This document shows, piece by piece, positions 41,974 through 50,761 of a DNA stretch of 64,000 nt (position 1 is the first letter of the stretch; each line of letters starts with the position of its first letter). The notes under the pieces are model-generated. The model searched no databases. It was not told the DNA's origin and saw nothing but the letters and a program-made list of their open reading frames with translations. Made by a program: the position numbers and the translations under genes. The DNA comes from Streptomyces phaeolivaceus (lineage in GTDB: Bacteria; Actinomycetota; Actinomycetes; Streptomycetales; Streptomycetaceae): assembly GCF_009184865.1 (NCBI RefSeq), contig NZ_CP045096.1, positions 3,720,001-3,784,000 of the forward strand, in the 5' to 3' direction.

Positions 41974-44289
41974 CTACGCGCCCGTCACCACCGCCGCCTG
42001 CGGGCGGATCGGCAGGCGGTTCACCGGACGTCCCGTGGCCGCCCGTACCGCCGCCGCGATGGCCGCCGGGGAGGTGACCACCGGTACCGCGCTGGCCGCC
42101 TTCGCACCGAAGGGGGCGACGACGTCCCGTTCCTCCACCAGTTTGACGATCCGGATGTCGGGGACGTCGAGGGCGGTGGGCAGGGCGTAGCCGGTGAGGT
42201 CGGGGTGGCGGATCAGACCCCGGGGGGTGCGCAGGTTCTCCGTGAGGGCCACGCCCACGCCCTGGGTGACGCCCGCCTCGATGCGGGAGTTGAGCTGGGC
42301 GGGGTTGAGGATCCGGCCGACGTCCTGGGCGACGGCCAGCTCCACGACCCGTACGGAGCCGAGTTCGATGTCGACGTCCACGACCGCGCGGATCGCGCAG
42401 AACGCCAGGCCCACGAACGCGTCGCCCTGGCCGGCCTCGTCCAGGGGTTCGGTCGGGTGCGGGCGGCACTGGGCGGTGGCCCAGAGTTCCTTGCCGTCCA
42501 TCGCCTCCGCGACCGTGGTCGACAGGACACCGTCGTACGACGTGATCTTGCCGTCGGTGATCTGCAGCAGTTCCGTGGACATGCCGAATTTATGGGCGAG
42601 GGGCTGGAGGAGTTGCGTGCGGACCATTTTCGCCGCGCGTTCCACCGCGCCGCCCGAGACCCAGGTGTGGCGGCCCCGGCAGCTCGGGCCCGCCGGGGGC
42701 TGGTCGGTGTCGACCTGGGCGATGTGGACCTCGTCGATGCCCAGGGTCTCCTGGACGATCTGCCGGGCGAGGGTGGAGAAGCCCTGGCCGGTGTCGACGG
42801 CCGCGCACAGGACGGTCGCGATGCCGTCGTGGACCTTCACGGTGGCCGTGGAGACCTCGTCCGCGCCCTCGGCGCCGAGCATGTGGACCATGCCCAGGCC
42901 GTAGCCGACGCCCCGGCGCACGGCGCCGGGCTCGCCCGCGCCCTCGGGGCCGCCGGGCAGCAGCCACTCGTCCTCGGGGGTGTCCTTGGGCAGGGCCGGG
43001 AGCGGGAACTCCTGGACGGCCTGGAGGAGTTCGGCGACCGGCGCCGGGCAGGTCACGGACTGGCCGGTCGGCAGCACATCGCCCGTGGACATCACATTGC
43101 GCATGCGCAGTTCGGCCGGGTCGATGCCCAGCTTCTTCGCGAGCTTGTCCATCTGCGCCTCGTACGCGGCGCAGACCTGCATCGCGCCCTCGCCGCGCAC
43201 ATGGCCGGAGGGCGGGTTGTTGGTGCGGACCGCCCAGCCCTCGATGAAGGCGTTCGGGACGACGTACGGGCCGCAGGCGAACGAGACGGCGGCGGCCAGC
43301 GCCTCCGAGGAGGTGTCGGCGTACGCGCCCGCGTCGAGCAGGATCTGCGCCTCGACCTTGATCAACTTGCCCTCGGCGTCCGCGTGGTGGCGGTAGCGCA
43401 GCAGGGTGGGGTGCCGGTGGGCGTGGCCGAGGAAGGACTCCTCGCGGGTGGCCGTCAGCTTGACCGGGCAGCCCGTCTTCAGGGCCAGCAGGCCCAGCGG
43501 GAGTTGGAAGCCCTGGTCCTCGCGGTCGGCGGTGGCGCCGGGGACACCGGTGACGACGATCTTGACGCGGTCGGGGGCCAGGCCGTAGCAGGCGGCGGCG
43601 GCGTCGCGGTCGGTGTGCGGGTCGGTGGAGGCCACGTACAGCTCGACGCCGCCGTCGGGGCGGGGCACGGCGAGGCCGGCCTCGGCGCCGATGGGGGCCG
43701 GGTCGGCGCGGCCGATGCGGTACTGGCCCTCGACGACGATCTCACCGGCCGCGTTCGGGTCGCCGTGGCGCAGCGGGATGTGCCGGATCAGGTTGCCGTC
43801 GGGGTGCAGCGGCTCGGCCTCGAAGGCCTGTTCGGGGTCGATCACCGGGTCGAGCACCTCGTACTCGACGATGACGGCGGCGGCGGCCATCCGCGCGGTG
43901 TCGGGGTGGTCGGCGGCGACGGCCGCGATGGGCTCGCCGTGGTGGCGGACGACCTCGGAGGCGAACAGCGGCCGGTCGGCCTTGCCGCGGCCGTGCAGGG
44001 CGACGCCCGGCACGTCCTCGTGGGTGACGACGGCCCGTACGCCGGGCATCTCGCGCGCGTGGGACGTGTCGATGGACACGATGCGCGCGTGCGGGTGCGG
44101 CGAGCGGAGCACGGCGGCCCACAGCAGGCCCTCGGCCCACAGGTCGGCCGCGTACGGGAAGGTGCCCTCGGACTTGGCCCGGGAGTCGGCGGACGGCAGG
44201 TTCGCGCCCAGGCCGTGCGGGAGTTGCTCGGGGGCGGGCGCGGCCTCGCCGGGGCCCACGGGCGTCGCGATGACGGTTTCGTTGCTCAC
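41974..44289 (-). CDS. Xanthine dehydrogenase-family molybdopterin subunit, divergent active site
   Basis: A 771-residue large subunit of the molybdenum hydroxylase family. Recognisable blocks: LWAEGLLWAAVLRSPHPHARI, RPLFASEVVRHHGEPIAAV, PVIDPEQAF, GCPVKLTATREESFLGHAHRH, DAGAYADTSSEALAAA. The usual GGGFGGK loop reads GATADREDQGFQ, RGFG reads VRGEG, and the catalytic Glu of the GxGE motif is Ala734 (GAKAASAVPVV). It may be inactive as a hydroxylase or do another reaction. GTG start overlaps the Fe-S gene by 4 bp. Confidence 0.88.
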   Translation of the reverse strand: MSNETVIATPVGPGEAAPAPEQLPHGLGANLPSADSRAKSEGTFPYAADLWAEGLLWAAVLRSPHPHARIVSIDTSHAREMPGVRAVVTHEDVPGVALHGRGKADRPLFASEVVRHHGEPIAAVAADHPDTARMAAAAVIVEYEVLDPVIDPEQAFEAEPLHPDGNLIRHIPLRHGDPNAAGEIVVEGQYRIGRADPAPIGAEAGLAVPRPDGGVELYVASTDPHTDRDAAAACYGLAPDRVKIVVTGVPGATADREDQGFQLPLGLLALKTGCPVKLTATREESFLGHAHRHPTLLRYRHHADAEGKLIKVEAQILLDAGAYADTSSEALAAAVSFACGPYVVPNAFIEGWAVRTNNPPSGHVRGEGAMQVCAAYEAQMDKLAKKLGIDPAELRMRNVMSTGDVLPTGQSVTCPAPVAELLQAVQEFPLPALPKDTPEDEWLLPGGPEGAGEPGAVRRGVGYGLGMVHMLGAEGADEVSTATVKVHDGIATVLCAAVDTGQGFSTLARQIVQETLGIDEVHIAQVDTDQPPAGPSCRGRHTWVSGGAVERAAKMVRTQLLQPLAHKFGMSTELLQITDGKITSYDGVLSTTVAEAMDGKELWATAQCRPHPTEPLDEAGQGDAFVGLAFCAIRAVVDVDIELGSVRVVELAVAQDVGRILNPAQLNSRIEAGVTQGVGVALTENLRTPRGLIRHPDLTGYALPTALDVPDIRIVKLVEERDVVAPFGAKAASAVPVVTSPAAIAAAVRAATGRPVNRLPIRPQAAVVTGA

Positions 44290-46100
44290 GCCTGGCCTCC
44301 GTCCTGGCCGAACGACCGGCCCTGACCGCCGTACGAGTCGTCCGGGCCGCCGAAGGACTGGCCCTGGCCGCCGTAGGTGTCGTTCTGACCGGCGAACGAC
44401 TGACCCTGACCGCCGTAGGTGTCGCCCTGATTGCCGAAGGACTGGCCTTGACCGCCGTAGGTGTCGTTCTGACCGGCGAACGACTGGCCCTGACCGCCGT
44501 ACGAGTCGTCCGGGCCGGTGAACGACAGCCCCTGGCCGCCGTAGGACCGGTCGGGGTCGTGCGGTGCCGGTGGGGGTGCGCTCCGGGAGTCGTACGCCGC
44601 CGTGTTGACGCCGCCCGCGCCGGGGCCCGCCTGGTGCGGGATACGGGCCTCCTCGGCGTCCGCGGCGGCCTCGTTCTCGGCGGCGGTGTGCGCCTCGCGT
44701 TCGGCGACGACGTCACGGACGGCCGCCAGGACGCCCCGGTAGCCGGAGCAGCGGCAGAGGTTGCCGCAGAGCGCCTGGCGGGTCTCCAGGTCGGTGGGGG
44801 CGGGGTTGCCCTCCAGCAGGTCGTGCACGGTCATCGCCATGCCGGGCACGCAGAAACCGCACTGCACGGCACCGCACTTGGCGAGGGCCCGCTGTACGTC
44901 CGAGGGCTGTCCGTCGGCGGCGAGGCCCTCGACGGTGCGCACCTCGCTGCCGGCGGCGGTGACGGCGGGCACCAGGCAGGACGCCACGAGCCGGCCGTCG
45001 ACCTGCACGTTGCAGGCGCCGCACTCGCCCTGCGAGCAGCCGTCCTTGGCGCCCGCGAGACCGAGCCGCTCGCGCAGCACGTAGAGCAGCGACTCGCCGA
45101 TCCAGGCGTCGCTGACGGGCCGCTCGGTGCCGTTGACGCGCAGGACGTACGAGGCGAGGGGGTGGTCGTCGTGCGGGGGCGGGGCCGGGGCGGGCTCGTC
45201 GGCGGCGTCCGGGCCGGAGGCCTCGGCGGCGCCGGGGGCGTCGGGGGCGTCGGCGGCCGTCTCCGGCTCCTCGGGCCGCTCGGGACCCGGTGTCCCCCCG
45301 CCGGGTCCGTCGACCGGCCCAGCGGGCTCCTGGGCGGCTTCCGGGGCCTCCGTGGCAGCCTCGGCGTACGCGTCCCCAGGGGTCGCGGAGGGCCCCCCAG
45401 GGGCATCCGGGGCCACGCCCGACGCGCGCCCCTCCGGCGTACGGCCCTCGGCCGTACGCGTCTCGTCGTGGTGCGTCTCGTCGCGGTGTTCCTCGGGGCG
45501 GGTGGGCGGCGGCGCCGTCCAGGCCGTGCCGATCTGCTCGGTCGCCCAGGGCGCGGGGGCGCCGCCGGGGAGGGTCGCGGGCGGGTTGCCGCCCCACTGC
45601 TCGACGAGAGCCGAAGTACTGAACTCGCCGGATTCGTCCGGAAGATCACCACCGGCGACCGGAATCGACCACTCGCCGGTCACATCGTGACCGGGCGCGG
45701 CGCCTTCCCGTGCGGCCGGCTCCTCGAACGTCCACTGCCCGGTCGAGCCGGGGTGGTACGCGAACCCGTCCTGCGTCGGAGGCCCCGGCTGCCCGGCGTT
45801 CGGGTCGTGCCAGTGCGTGCCCCCGGCCGGCATCGCCCAGGCACCGGGGACGGACGGATCCGTTCCGGCGGTGTGGGCCGTGTCGCCGACGTGCGGGGTG
45901 TTCGCAGCTATCTGCGGCGGCACATAGCCGTGGCCGGGCGCGGCCAGCGGACTGTCCGCGGCGAGCAGCGCGTCGATGCCCCCCTCGGGGAGCTGTACGA
46001 ACGTGGTGGCGCCGTCGTCGTAGTCGCCCTGCGGCAGCCGCTCCCAGCCGCCCTGGCCCCCCTGCTGCGGGGTGCCCTCTCCGTGCTGGTCGTCGGTCAC
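44286..46100 (-). CDS. Xanthine dehydrogenase-family 2Fe-2S subunit with long low-complexity tails
   Basis: A 604-residue protein whose Fe-S core is only about 165 residues: plant-type cluster DGCSQGECGACNVQVDGRLVASC and second cluster CGAVQCGFCVPGM...GNLCRCSGY. In front are about 320 disordered residues rich in Pro/Glu/Ala/Gly; behind are about 110 with tandem YGGQGQSF units. Normal subunits have about 160-200 residues. GTG 46100 overlaps the FAD subunit stop. It passes electrons between the Mo and FAD subunits encoded on either side. Confidence 0.88.
   Translation of the reverse strand: MTDDQHGEGTPQQGGQGGWERLPQGDYDDGATTFVQLPEGGIDALLAADSPLAAPGHGYVPPQIAANTPHVGDTAHTAGTDPSVPGAWAMPAGGTHWHDPNAGQPGPPTQDGFAYHPGSTGQWTFEEPAAREGAAPGHDVTGEWSIPVAGGDLPDESGEFSTSALVEQWGGNPPATLPGGAPAPWATEQIGTAWTAPPPTRPEEHRDETHHDETRTAEGRTPEGRASGVAPDAPGGPSATPGDAYAEAATEAPEAAQEPAGPVDGPGGGTPGPERPEEPETAADAPDAPGAAEASGPDAADEPAPAPPPHDDHPLASYVLRVNGTERPVSDAWIGESLLYVLRERLGLAGAKDGCSQGECGACNVQVDGRLVASCLVPAVTAAGSEVRTVEGLAADGQPSDVQRALAKCGAVQCGFCVPGMAMTVHDLLEGNPAPTDLETRQALCGNLCRCSGYRGVLAAVRDVVAEREAHTAAENEAAADAEEARIPHQAGPGAGGVNTAAYDSRSAPPPAPHDPDRSYGGQGLSFTGPDDSYGGQGQSFAGQNDTYGGQGQSFGNQGDTYGGQGQSFAGQNDTYGGQGQSFGGPDDSYGGQGRSFGQDGGQA
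44306..44545 (-). repeat. Tandem coding repeats in the Fe-S subunit C-terminus
   Basis: Seven imperfect units encoding (S/T)YGGQGxSF plus a 4-5-residue spacer (AGQND, GNQGD, GGPDD), spaced 42 bp. They form a Gly/Gln/Tyr-rich tail. Confidence 0.8.
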
Positions 46101-46990
46101 GACAGTGCCCTCCCCAGTGCTCGTCGGGCCAGCGCGGCGACGGTGCGCCGCAGGTGCAGTACGGCGGGCGGAAGCGGTGGTACGGAGCCGTCGACCTCGG
46201 GGGCCGGGTCCGGGATGCAGGCGGCGGCGACGTACTCGCCGAAGGCCTGGAGCGCCTCCGGGACGAGGGTCCGCTCGCCGTCCCAGTCGATCAGCTGACC
46301 GACCCAGGTCTCGGCGTCCAGGGGGCGCAGCGGCATCGGCGCTATGGCCCCGACGGCGCACCGCACCCCGCGCCGGGCGGGGTCGAGGACGAGGGCGACG
46401 GAGGCGACCGCGCGGCCGGGGCCGGTGCGTCCGGTGGCCTTCAGGAAGACCTGGGGCGCGTGCAGCAGCGGCACGCGCACGAAGCCGATGAGTTCACCGG
46501 GTCGCAACATTTCCATGCCGGCCAGGAGGTGCGAAACGGGCATCTCGCGGCGGGCCCCGCCCGGACCCGCGATGATCAGCGTGGCCTCCAGGGCGGCCAG
46601 CACCGGCAGCGCGTCCCCGGTGGGGGCGGCCGTCGCGATGTTGCCGCCGAGGGTGCCGGCGTTACGGATCTGGGGCGGTCCGGCGGCGCGCGCCGCCGCG
46701 GCGAGCGCCGGAATGAGCGCCGCGAAGTCCGGGCGCCCCATCCGGGCGTGCGTCAGTCCGGCCCCCAGGAGGGCGTGTCCGTCCTGGTACTGCCAGCCCC
46801 TGATCTCGCTGATCCGGCCGAGCCCGACCAGCGCGGCGGGCCTGAGCTGCCCGGAGTTGACCGCGGCCATGAGGTCCGTGCCGCCCGCCACCGGAACCGC
46901 CCAGGGCATGGCGGCGAGGGCCGCCACGGCCTCGTCCAGCGAGCCGGGCAGGGTCACGGCCTGCGCCGCCTGCGGTGCGTGCGTGGTCAA
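46097..46990 (-). CDS. Xanthine dehydrogenase-family FAD-binding subunit
   Basis: A 297-residue PCMH-fold FAD subunit: VPVAGGTDLMAAVNSGQLRP (FAD pyrophosphate loop) and GPPQIRNAGTLGGNIATAAPTGDALPVLAAL. Start given as TTG 46990 (family members begin with TTHAPQ-like sequence); an ATG at 47080 is an alternative with an atypical Cys-rich leader. First cistron of the three-gene complex, 4-bp overlaps throughout. Confidence 0.85.
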   Translation of the reverse strand: MTTHAPQAAQAVTLPGSLDEAVAALAAMPWAVPVAGGTDLMAAVNSGQLRPAALVGLGRISEIRGWQYQDGHALLGAGLTHARMGRPDFAALIPALAAAARAAGPPQIRNAGTLGGNIATAAPTGDALPVLAALEATLIIAGPGGARREMPVSHLLAGMEMLRPGELIGFVRVPLLHAPQVFLKATGRTGPGRAVASVALVLDPARRGVRCAVGAIAPMPLRPLDAETWVGQLIDWDGERTLVPEALQAFGEYVAAACIPDPAPEVDGSVPPLPPAVLHLRRTVAALARRALGRALS

Positions 46991-47268
46991 ACCGGCTGCC
47001 CCTTCCCGCTGCCCCACCTGGTCCGCCTGTGTTGCCGTACGGTACGTGCTGACAGGGCGGACGTGGCAACTCTGGCACATTCTCGCGAGGCCCGAACGCG
47101 GGGGTCCGCTAGGAGGCATTCGCCCACCTCACCCGAGAGATGGTCCGTTTTGGCACGTCATCACCAATAGGCGCAAATTGCCACTTGCGTTGCCCCTTGC
47201 ACCTCTTGTTCCTGCGAGGGTCACCGTCGCAGGGCACGCGCTTTCGGTCCTACGGGTTCGCCGCCGCC

Positions 47269-48966
47269 TCACACGTTCGGGGGCGCCCCCTCGATCGGAC
47301 GTCCGAGCACCCCGGGTCGCCGCTGCCACGGACGCGGCCCCGAAGGCGGCCGATAACCGACCCCCAGGGCGTCAAGTCGCGCATAGTGGGCCGTCATCCG
47401 GCGCGCGAAGTCGGCGAAGTCCCGCTCGGCGGGTGCCGGCAGCCCGCTCCAGGCCACCTCGGCGAAGGCCGCCAGCCGCGGGAACGTCTGATAGTCCACG
47501 CGCGCGGGGTCCTCCATCACCTCGGTCCACACATTGGCCTGGGTGCCCAGCACATGCCGTGCCTCGTCGGGCGTCAACTCCGGGGGAACCGGCTCGAACC
47601 GGAAGACGTCCTCCAGGGTGCGCGCGAAGCCGATGGGCACCGGCTCGTCGGGGCCGCCGTCCTGACGGTGGTCCAGATACACCTGCTGCTCGGGGCACAT
47701 GACCACGTCGTGGCCCGCGCGGGCCGCCGTGATGCCGCCGGCGTAGCCCCGCCAGGACGACACGGCCGCCCCCGGCGCGAGGCCGCCCTGAAGGATCTCG
47801 TCCCATCCGATCAGGCGACGCCCGCGCGCGGTCAGCCAGTTGTCGAAGTGCCGGACGAACCACGACTGCAACTCGTCCTCGTCCGCGAGCCCCAGCTCCC
47901 GGATCCGCGCCTGCGCGCCGGCCGACTCCCGCCACTGGTCCTTGGGGCACTCGTCGCCGCCGATGTGCACGAAGGCCGAGAACCCCGAGGACCCGGTGGC
48001 GTCCGGCGGGAACAACTCCAGGACTTCCTCGAACACCCCCTCGTAGAAGCGCAGGGTGTTGTCAGTGGGGGCGAGTACGTTCTTGTTGATGCCCCAGGTG
48101 TCCCAGACGGTGAGGGAGGTCGTGTCGATGACATCGGTGTTGCCGAGTTCCGGATACGCGGCGATGGCGGCCTGGCTGTGTCCCGGTACGTCGATCTCGG
48201 GGACCACGGCGATATGCCGCTCGGCCGCGTAGGCGACGATCTCGCGGATGTCGTCCTGCGTGTAGAACCCCCCGTGCGGTTTCTCCTCCCACAGAGGTGA
48301 CGCCCGGTGGCCGAATTTGGTGCGCGCCCGCCATGAACCGATCTCGGTCAGCCGGGGATACCTCTTGATCTCGATCCGCCAGCCCTGGTCGTCCGTCAAG
48401 TGGAAGTGCAGGACGTTGAGTTTGTGCGCCGCCATCAGGTCCAGGTAGCGCAGGACCTGGTCCTTGGGGAGGAAGTGCCGGGCGACATCGAGCATGAGGC
48501 CGCGCCAGGCGAAGCGGGGGGCGTCCTCGACGGTCTGGTGCGCGACGCCGTAGGTGATCTCCGGACGGACGGGGGCGCGCCGGAACGCGTCGGGGCCGAG
48601 GAGCTGACGCAGTGTCTGGGTGCCCCAGAACACGCCCGCGGGGCCGCCGCCCCGGATCTCGACGCCTTGGTCGGCGACGACACGGAGCTTGTACGCCTCC
48701 GGTTCCAGGCCCTCGTCCAGGCGCAGCAGCACCGCGCCGCGCGCGTTCTCGGGGCCGGGCGGCAGCGACAGCCCGAGGGCCGCGCCGAGGGTCGAGCGCA
48801 GCCACCGCTGGGTGCCCTCCGTGCCCGGTGCCCCCCACAGAGTGGTGTTCTCGTCGAGCGACACACCGCAGCGCACGGGCCCCTCGACGGAGACGGGCGC
48901 CGGAATCAGGTCCGTATCCATCGGGTCCGTATCCATCGGGTCCGCATTCATCGGGTCCGCATTCAT
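47269..48966 (-). CDS. Beta-N-acetylhexosaminidase (GH20)
   Basis: A 565-residue family 20 glycosidase that releases N-acetylglucosamine from chitooligosaccharides. (Beta/alpha)8 landmarks: FAWRGLMLDVARHFLPK, LNVLHFHLTDDQGWRIEIK, VPEIDVPGHSQAA and the catalytic Asp-Glu pair in FVHIGGDECPKDQW. No signal peptide, so cytoplasmic, acting on imported sugar. It is the last gene of the ABC operon, as dasD is next to dasABC. Four in-frame ATGs come from a 15-bp repeat at the start. Confidence 0.93.
   Translation of the reverse strand: MNADPMNADPMDTDPMDTDLIPAPVSVEGPVRCGVSLDENTTLWGAPGTEGTQRWLRSTLGAALGLSLPPGPENARGAVLLRLDEGLEPEAYKLRVVADQGVEIRGGGPAGVFWGTQTLRQLLGPDAFRRAPVRPEITYGVAHQTVEDAPRFAWRGLMLDVARHFLPKDQVLRYLDLMAAHKLNVLHFHLTDDQGWRIEIKRYPRLTEIGSWRARTKFGHRASPLWEEKPHGGFYTQDDIREIVAYAAERHIAVVPEIDVPGHSQAAIAAYPELGNTDVIDTTSLTVWDTWGINKNVLAPTDNTLRFYEGVFEEVLELFPPDATGSSGFSAFVHIGGDECPKDQWRESAGAQARIRELGLADEDELQSWFVRHFDNWLTARGRRLIGWDEILQGGLAPGAAVSSWRGYAGGITAARAGHDVVMCPEQQVYLDHRQDGGPDEPVPIGFARTLEDVFRFEPVPPELTPDEARHVLGTQANVWTEVMEDPARVDYQTFPRLAAFAEVAWSGLPAPAERDFADFARRMTAHYARLDALGVGYRPPSGPRPWQRRPGVLGRPIEGAPPNV
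48907..48966 (-). repeat. 15-bp start-codon repeat, four copies
   Basis: Units at 48966, 48951, 48936 and 48921, alternating ATGAATGCGGACCCG and ATGGATACGGACCCG, encode MNADP MNADP MDTDP MDTDL. Each unit supplies an in-frame ATG. Confidence 0.9.
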
Positions 48967-48970
48967 CGGG

Positions 48971-49813
48971 TCAGTCCTTCACCGCGCCGCCCAGTCCGGA
49001 GACCAGGCGCCGCTGTACGAGTACGAAGAAGACGAGCACCGGAACGGTCATCACCGTGGACGCCGCCATCACACCGCCCCAGTCCGGATCCTCCGGCTTG
49101 TAGAACACCAGGAGAGCCATCGGCAGGGTCGACTGGGAGGTGTCGCTGATGATGAACGACTTGGCGAACAGGAAGTCGTTCCAGGCCGAGATGAAGGAGA
49201 AGACACTGGTGGCCACCAACCCCGGGAAGACCAGCGGGAAAAGGATCTGCCAGAGGAATCGGGAACGGCTCGCCCCGTCCAGGTAGGCCGCCTCCTCCAG
49301 CGCCTCCGGTACGGCCTTCACAAAGCCCCGCAGCATCCAGATCGCGAACGGCAGCGAGAAGGCGATGTGCGGCAGGATCAGCGCGCCCAGGGTGTTGAGT
49401 TGGCCGAAGTCCCGCATCTGGAAGAAGAGCGGGATGGTGAGCGCCTCCACGGGCACCATCTGCGCGACCAGGAACATGATCAGCAGGGTGGTCCGGAATC
49501 GGAAGCGGAATCGGGTGACCGCCGTCGCCGCGAGAAACGCGATCAGCGCGGAGACGACCACCACCGTGCAGGCGACGACAAGGCTGTTGAGGAAGTAGCG
49601 GCCGAATTCCTGCTGCCCGAAGACCCGGCGGAAGGAATCCAGCGTCGGCGCGAGCGTCCAGGGCCGGGGCTCGGTCGACTCGATCTCCCCCGCCGGCTTG
49701 AACGCGCTGAGCACCATCCAGTAAAGCGGAAACGCCACCACGACCGCGATGACCAGGGCCGATGCCTCCGCCGCGAGCCGCCAGGGCCGCCGTACGAAAC
49801 CCCACGAATTCAC
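48971..49813 (-). CDS. Sugar ABC transporter permease (MalG type)
   Basis: A 280-residue permease with six helices and the EAA motif EALEEAAYLDGASRSRFLWQI. Starts at GTG 49813, overlapping the upstream permease stop by 4 bp. Works with the MalF-type permease and the lipoprotein of this operon. The ATPase is not encoded here; such CUT1 systems often share the MsiK ATPase in Streptomyces. Confidence 0.92.
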   Translation of the reverse strand: MNSWGFVRRPWRLAAEASALVIAVVVAFPLYWMVLSAFKPAGEIESTEPRPWTLAPTLDSFRRVFGQQEFGRYFLNSLVVACTVVVVSALIAFLAATAVTRFRFRFRTTLLIMFLVAQMVPVEALTIPLFFQMRDFGQLNTLGALILPHIAFSLPFAIWMLRGFVKAVPEALEEAAYLDGASRSRFLWQILFPLVFPGLVATSVFSFISAWNDFLFAKSFIISDTSQSTLPMALLVFYKPEDPDWGGVMAASTVMTVPVLVFFVLVQRRLVSGLGGAVKD

Positions 49814-50757
49814 AGCTCCTCCCCTTGCCCGCGCAGCAGTCGCAAATACACCAGGGTGACCGCCAGCAGAATCACCAGCATCACCACACCGATCGCCGAA
49901 CCGAGGCTGTACTGCGAGGACGCGAAGGCCTTCTGGTAGGCGTACACGTTCAGTACGAGGTTCTGGCCCGCGATACCGCCGCCGCCCGTCATCACATAGA
50001 TCTGGGTGAAGACCTTGAAGTCCCAGATGATCGACTGAATGGTGACGACGACGAGGATCGGCCGGAGCATCGGCGCGAGGACCGACCGCCAGATCCGCCA
50101 CTGCGAGGCACCGTCCAGGGACGCGGCCTCCAGGACCTCGGAGGGTATGGAACGGATGCCCGCGTAGACGGTCACCATCACGAACGGGAAGGAGCACCAG
50201 ACCACTTCGAGCAGGACGAGGAAGAAGGCGCTGTGACGCCCGTACGTCCACGAGTGGTCGCCCAGTCCCAGGACGCGGTTGACCGGGCCGAAGTCCGGGT
50301 CGAACAGCAGCAGCCACACCGTGGAGCCGGTGATCGCCGGGGTCGCCCACGCGCCGAGCGCCGCCAGCATCAGCGCGAGGCGCGGCAGGGCCCGTACCCG
50401 TGTCAGCAGCACGGCGAGCGCGCACCCCACGGCGAGCGTGGACACCACACAGGCCGCCGCGAAGACGACCGTGGCCAGCAGCACCCGCCAGAACTCGCGG
50501 TCCCCGAACAGCTCCGAGTAGTTCCCGACCCCCTGGAAGGTGGCCGGTTCGCCACCGCTGACCTGCACCTGGGTGTATTCGAACAGCGATATCAGGCCGA
50601 GCTGGTAGATGGGATAGAGGAGCAGCCCGCCGAGGACGACGAGCGCGGGCGCGAGATAGATCCAGGGGGTCCATTCGCGCGTGCGGGGCGGGCGGGTCGC
50701 GGCTGTGGCGCGCGCGACCCGCCCGGCGGCCTTCTCGACAGTCCCGTGCGCCGCCAT
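49810..50757 (-). CDS. Sugar ABC transporter permease (MalF type)
   Basis: A 315-residue permease; helices from IYLAPALVVLGGLLLYPIY and EAA motif EVLEAASLDGASQWRIWRSV. The lipoprotein gene stop is 4 bp upstream of its ATG 50757. Pairs with the MalG-type permease. Confidence 0.92.
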   Translation of the reverse strand: MAAHGTVEKAAGRVARATAATRPPRTREWTPWIYLAPALVVLGGLLLYPIYQLGLISLFEYTQVQVSGGEPATFQGVGNYSELFGDREFWRVLLATVVFAAACVVSTLAVGCALAVLLTRVRALPRLALMLAALGAWATPAITGSTVWLLLFDPDFGPVNRVLGLGDHSWTYGRHSAFFLVLLEVVWCSFPFVMVTVYAGIRSIPSEVLEAASLDGASQWRIWRSVLAPMLRPILVVVTIQSIIWDFKVFTQIYVMTGGGGIAGQNLVLNVYAYQKAFASSQYSLGSAIGVVMLVILLAVTLVYLRLLRGQGEEL

Positions 50758-50761
50758 CGGT

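Noticed and set aside
41533..44325. 930-codon plus-strand frame opposite the molybdopterin subunit
   Set aside because: Antisense shadow without any recognisable domain.
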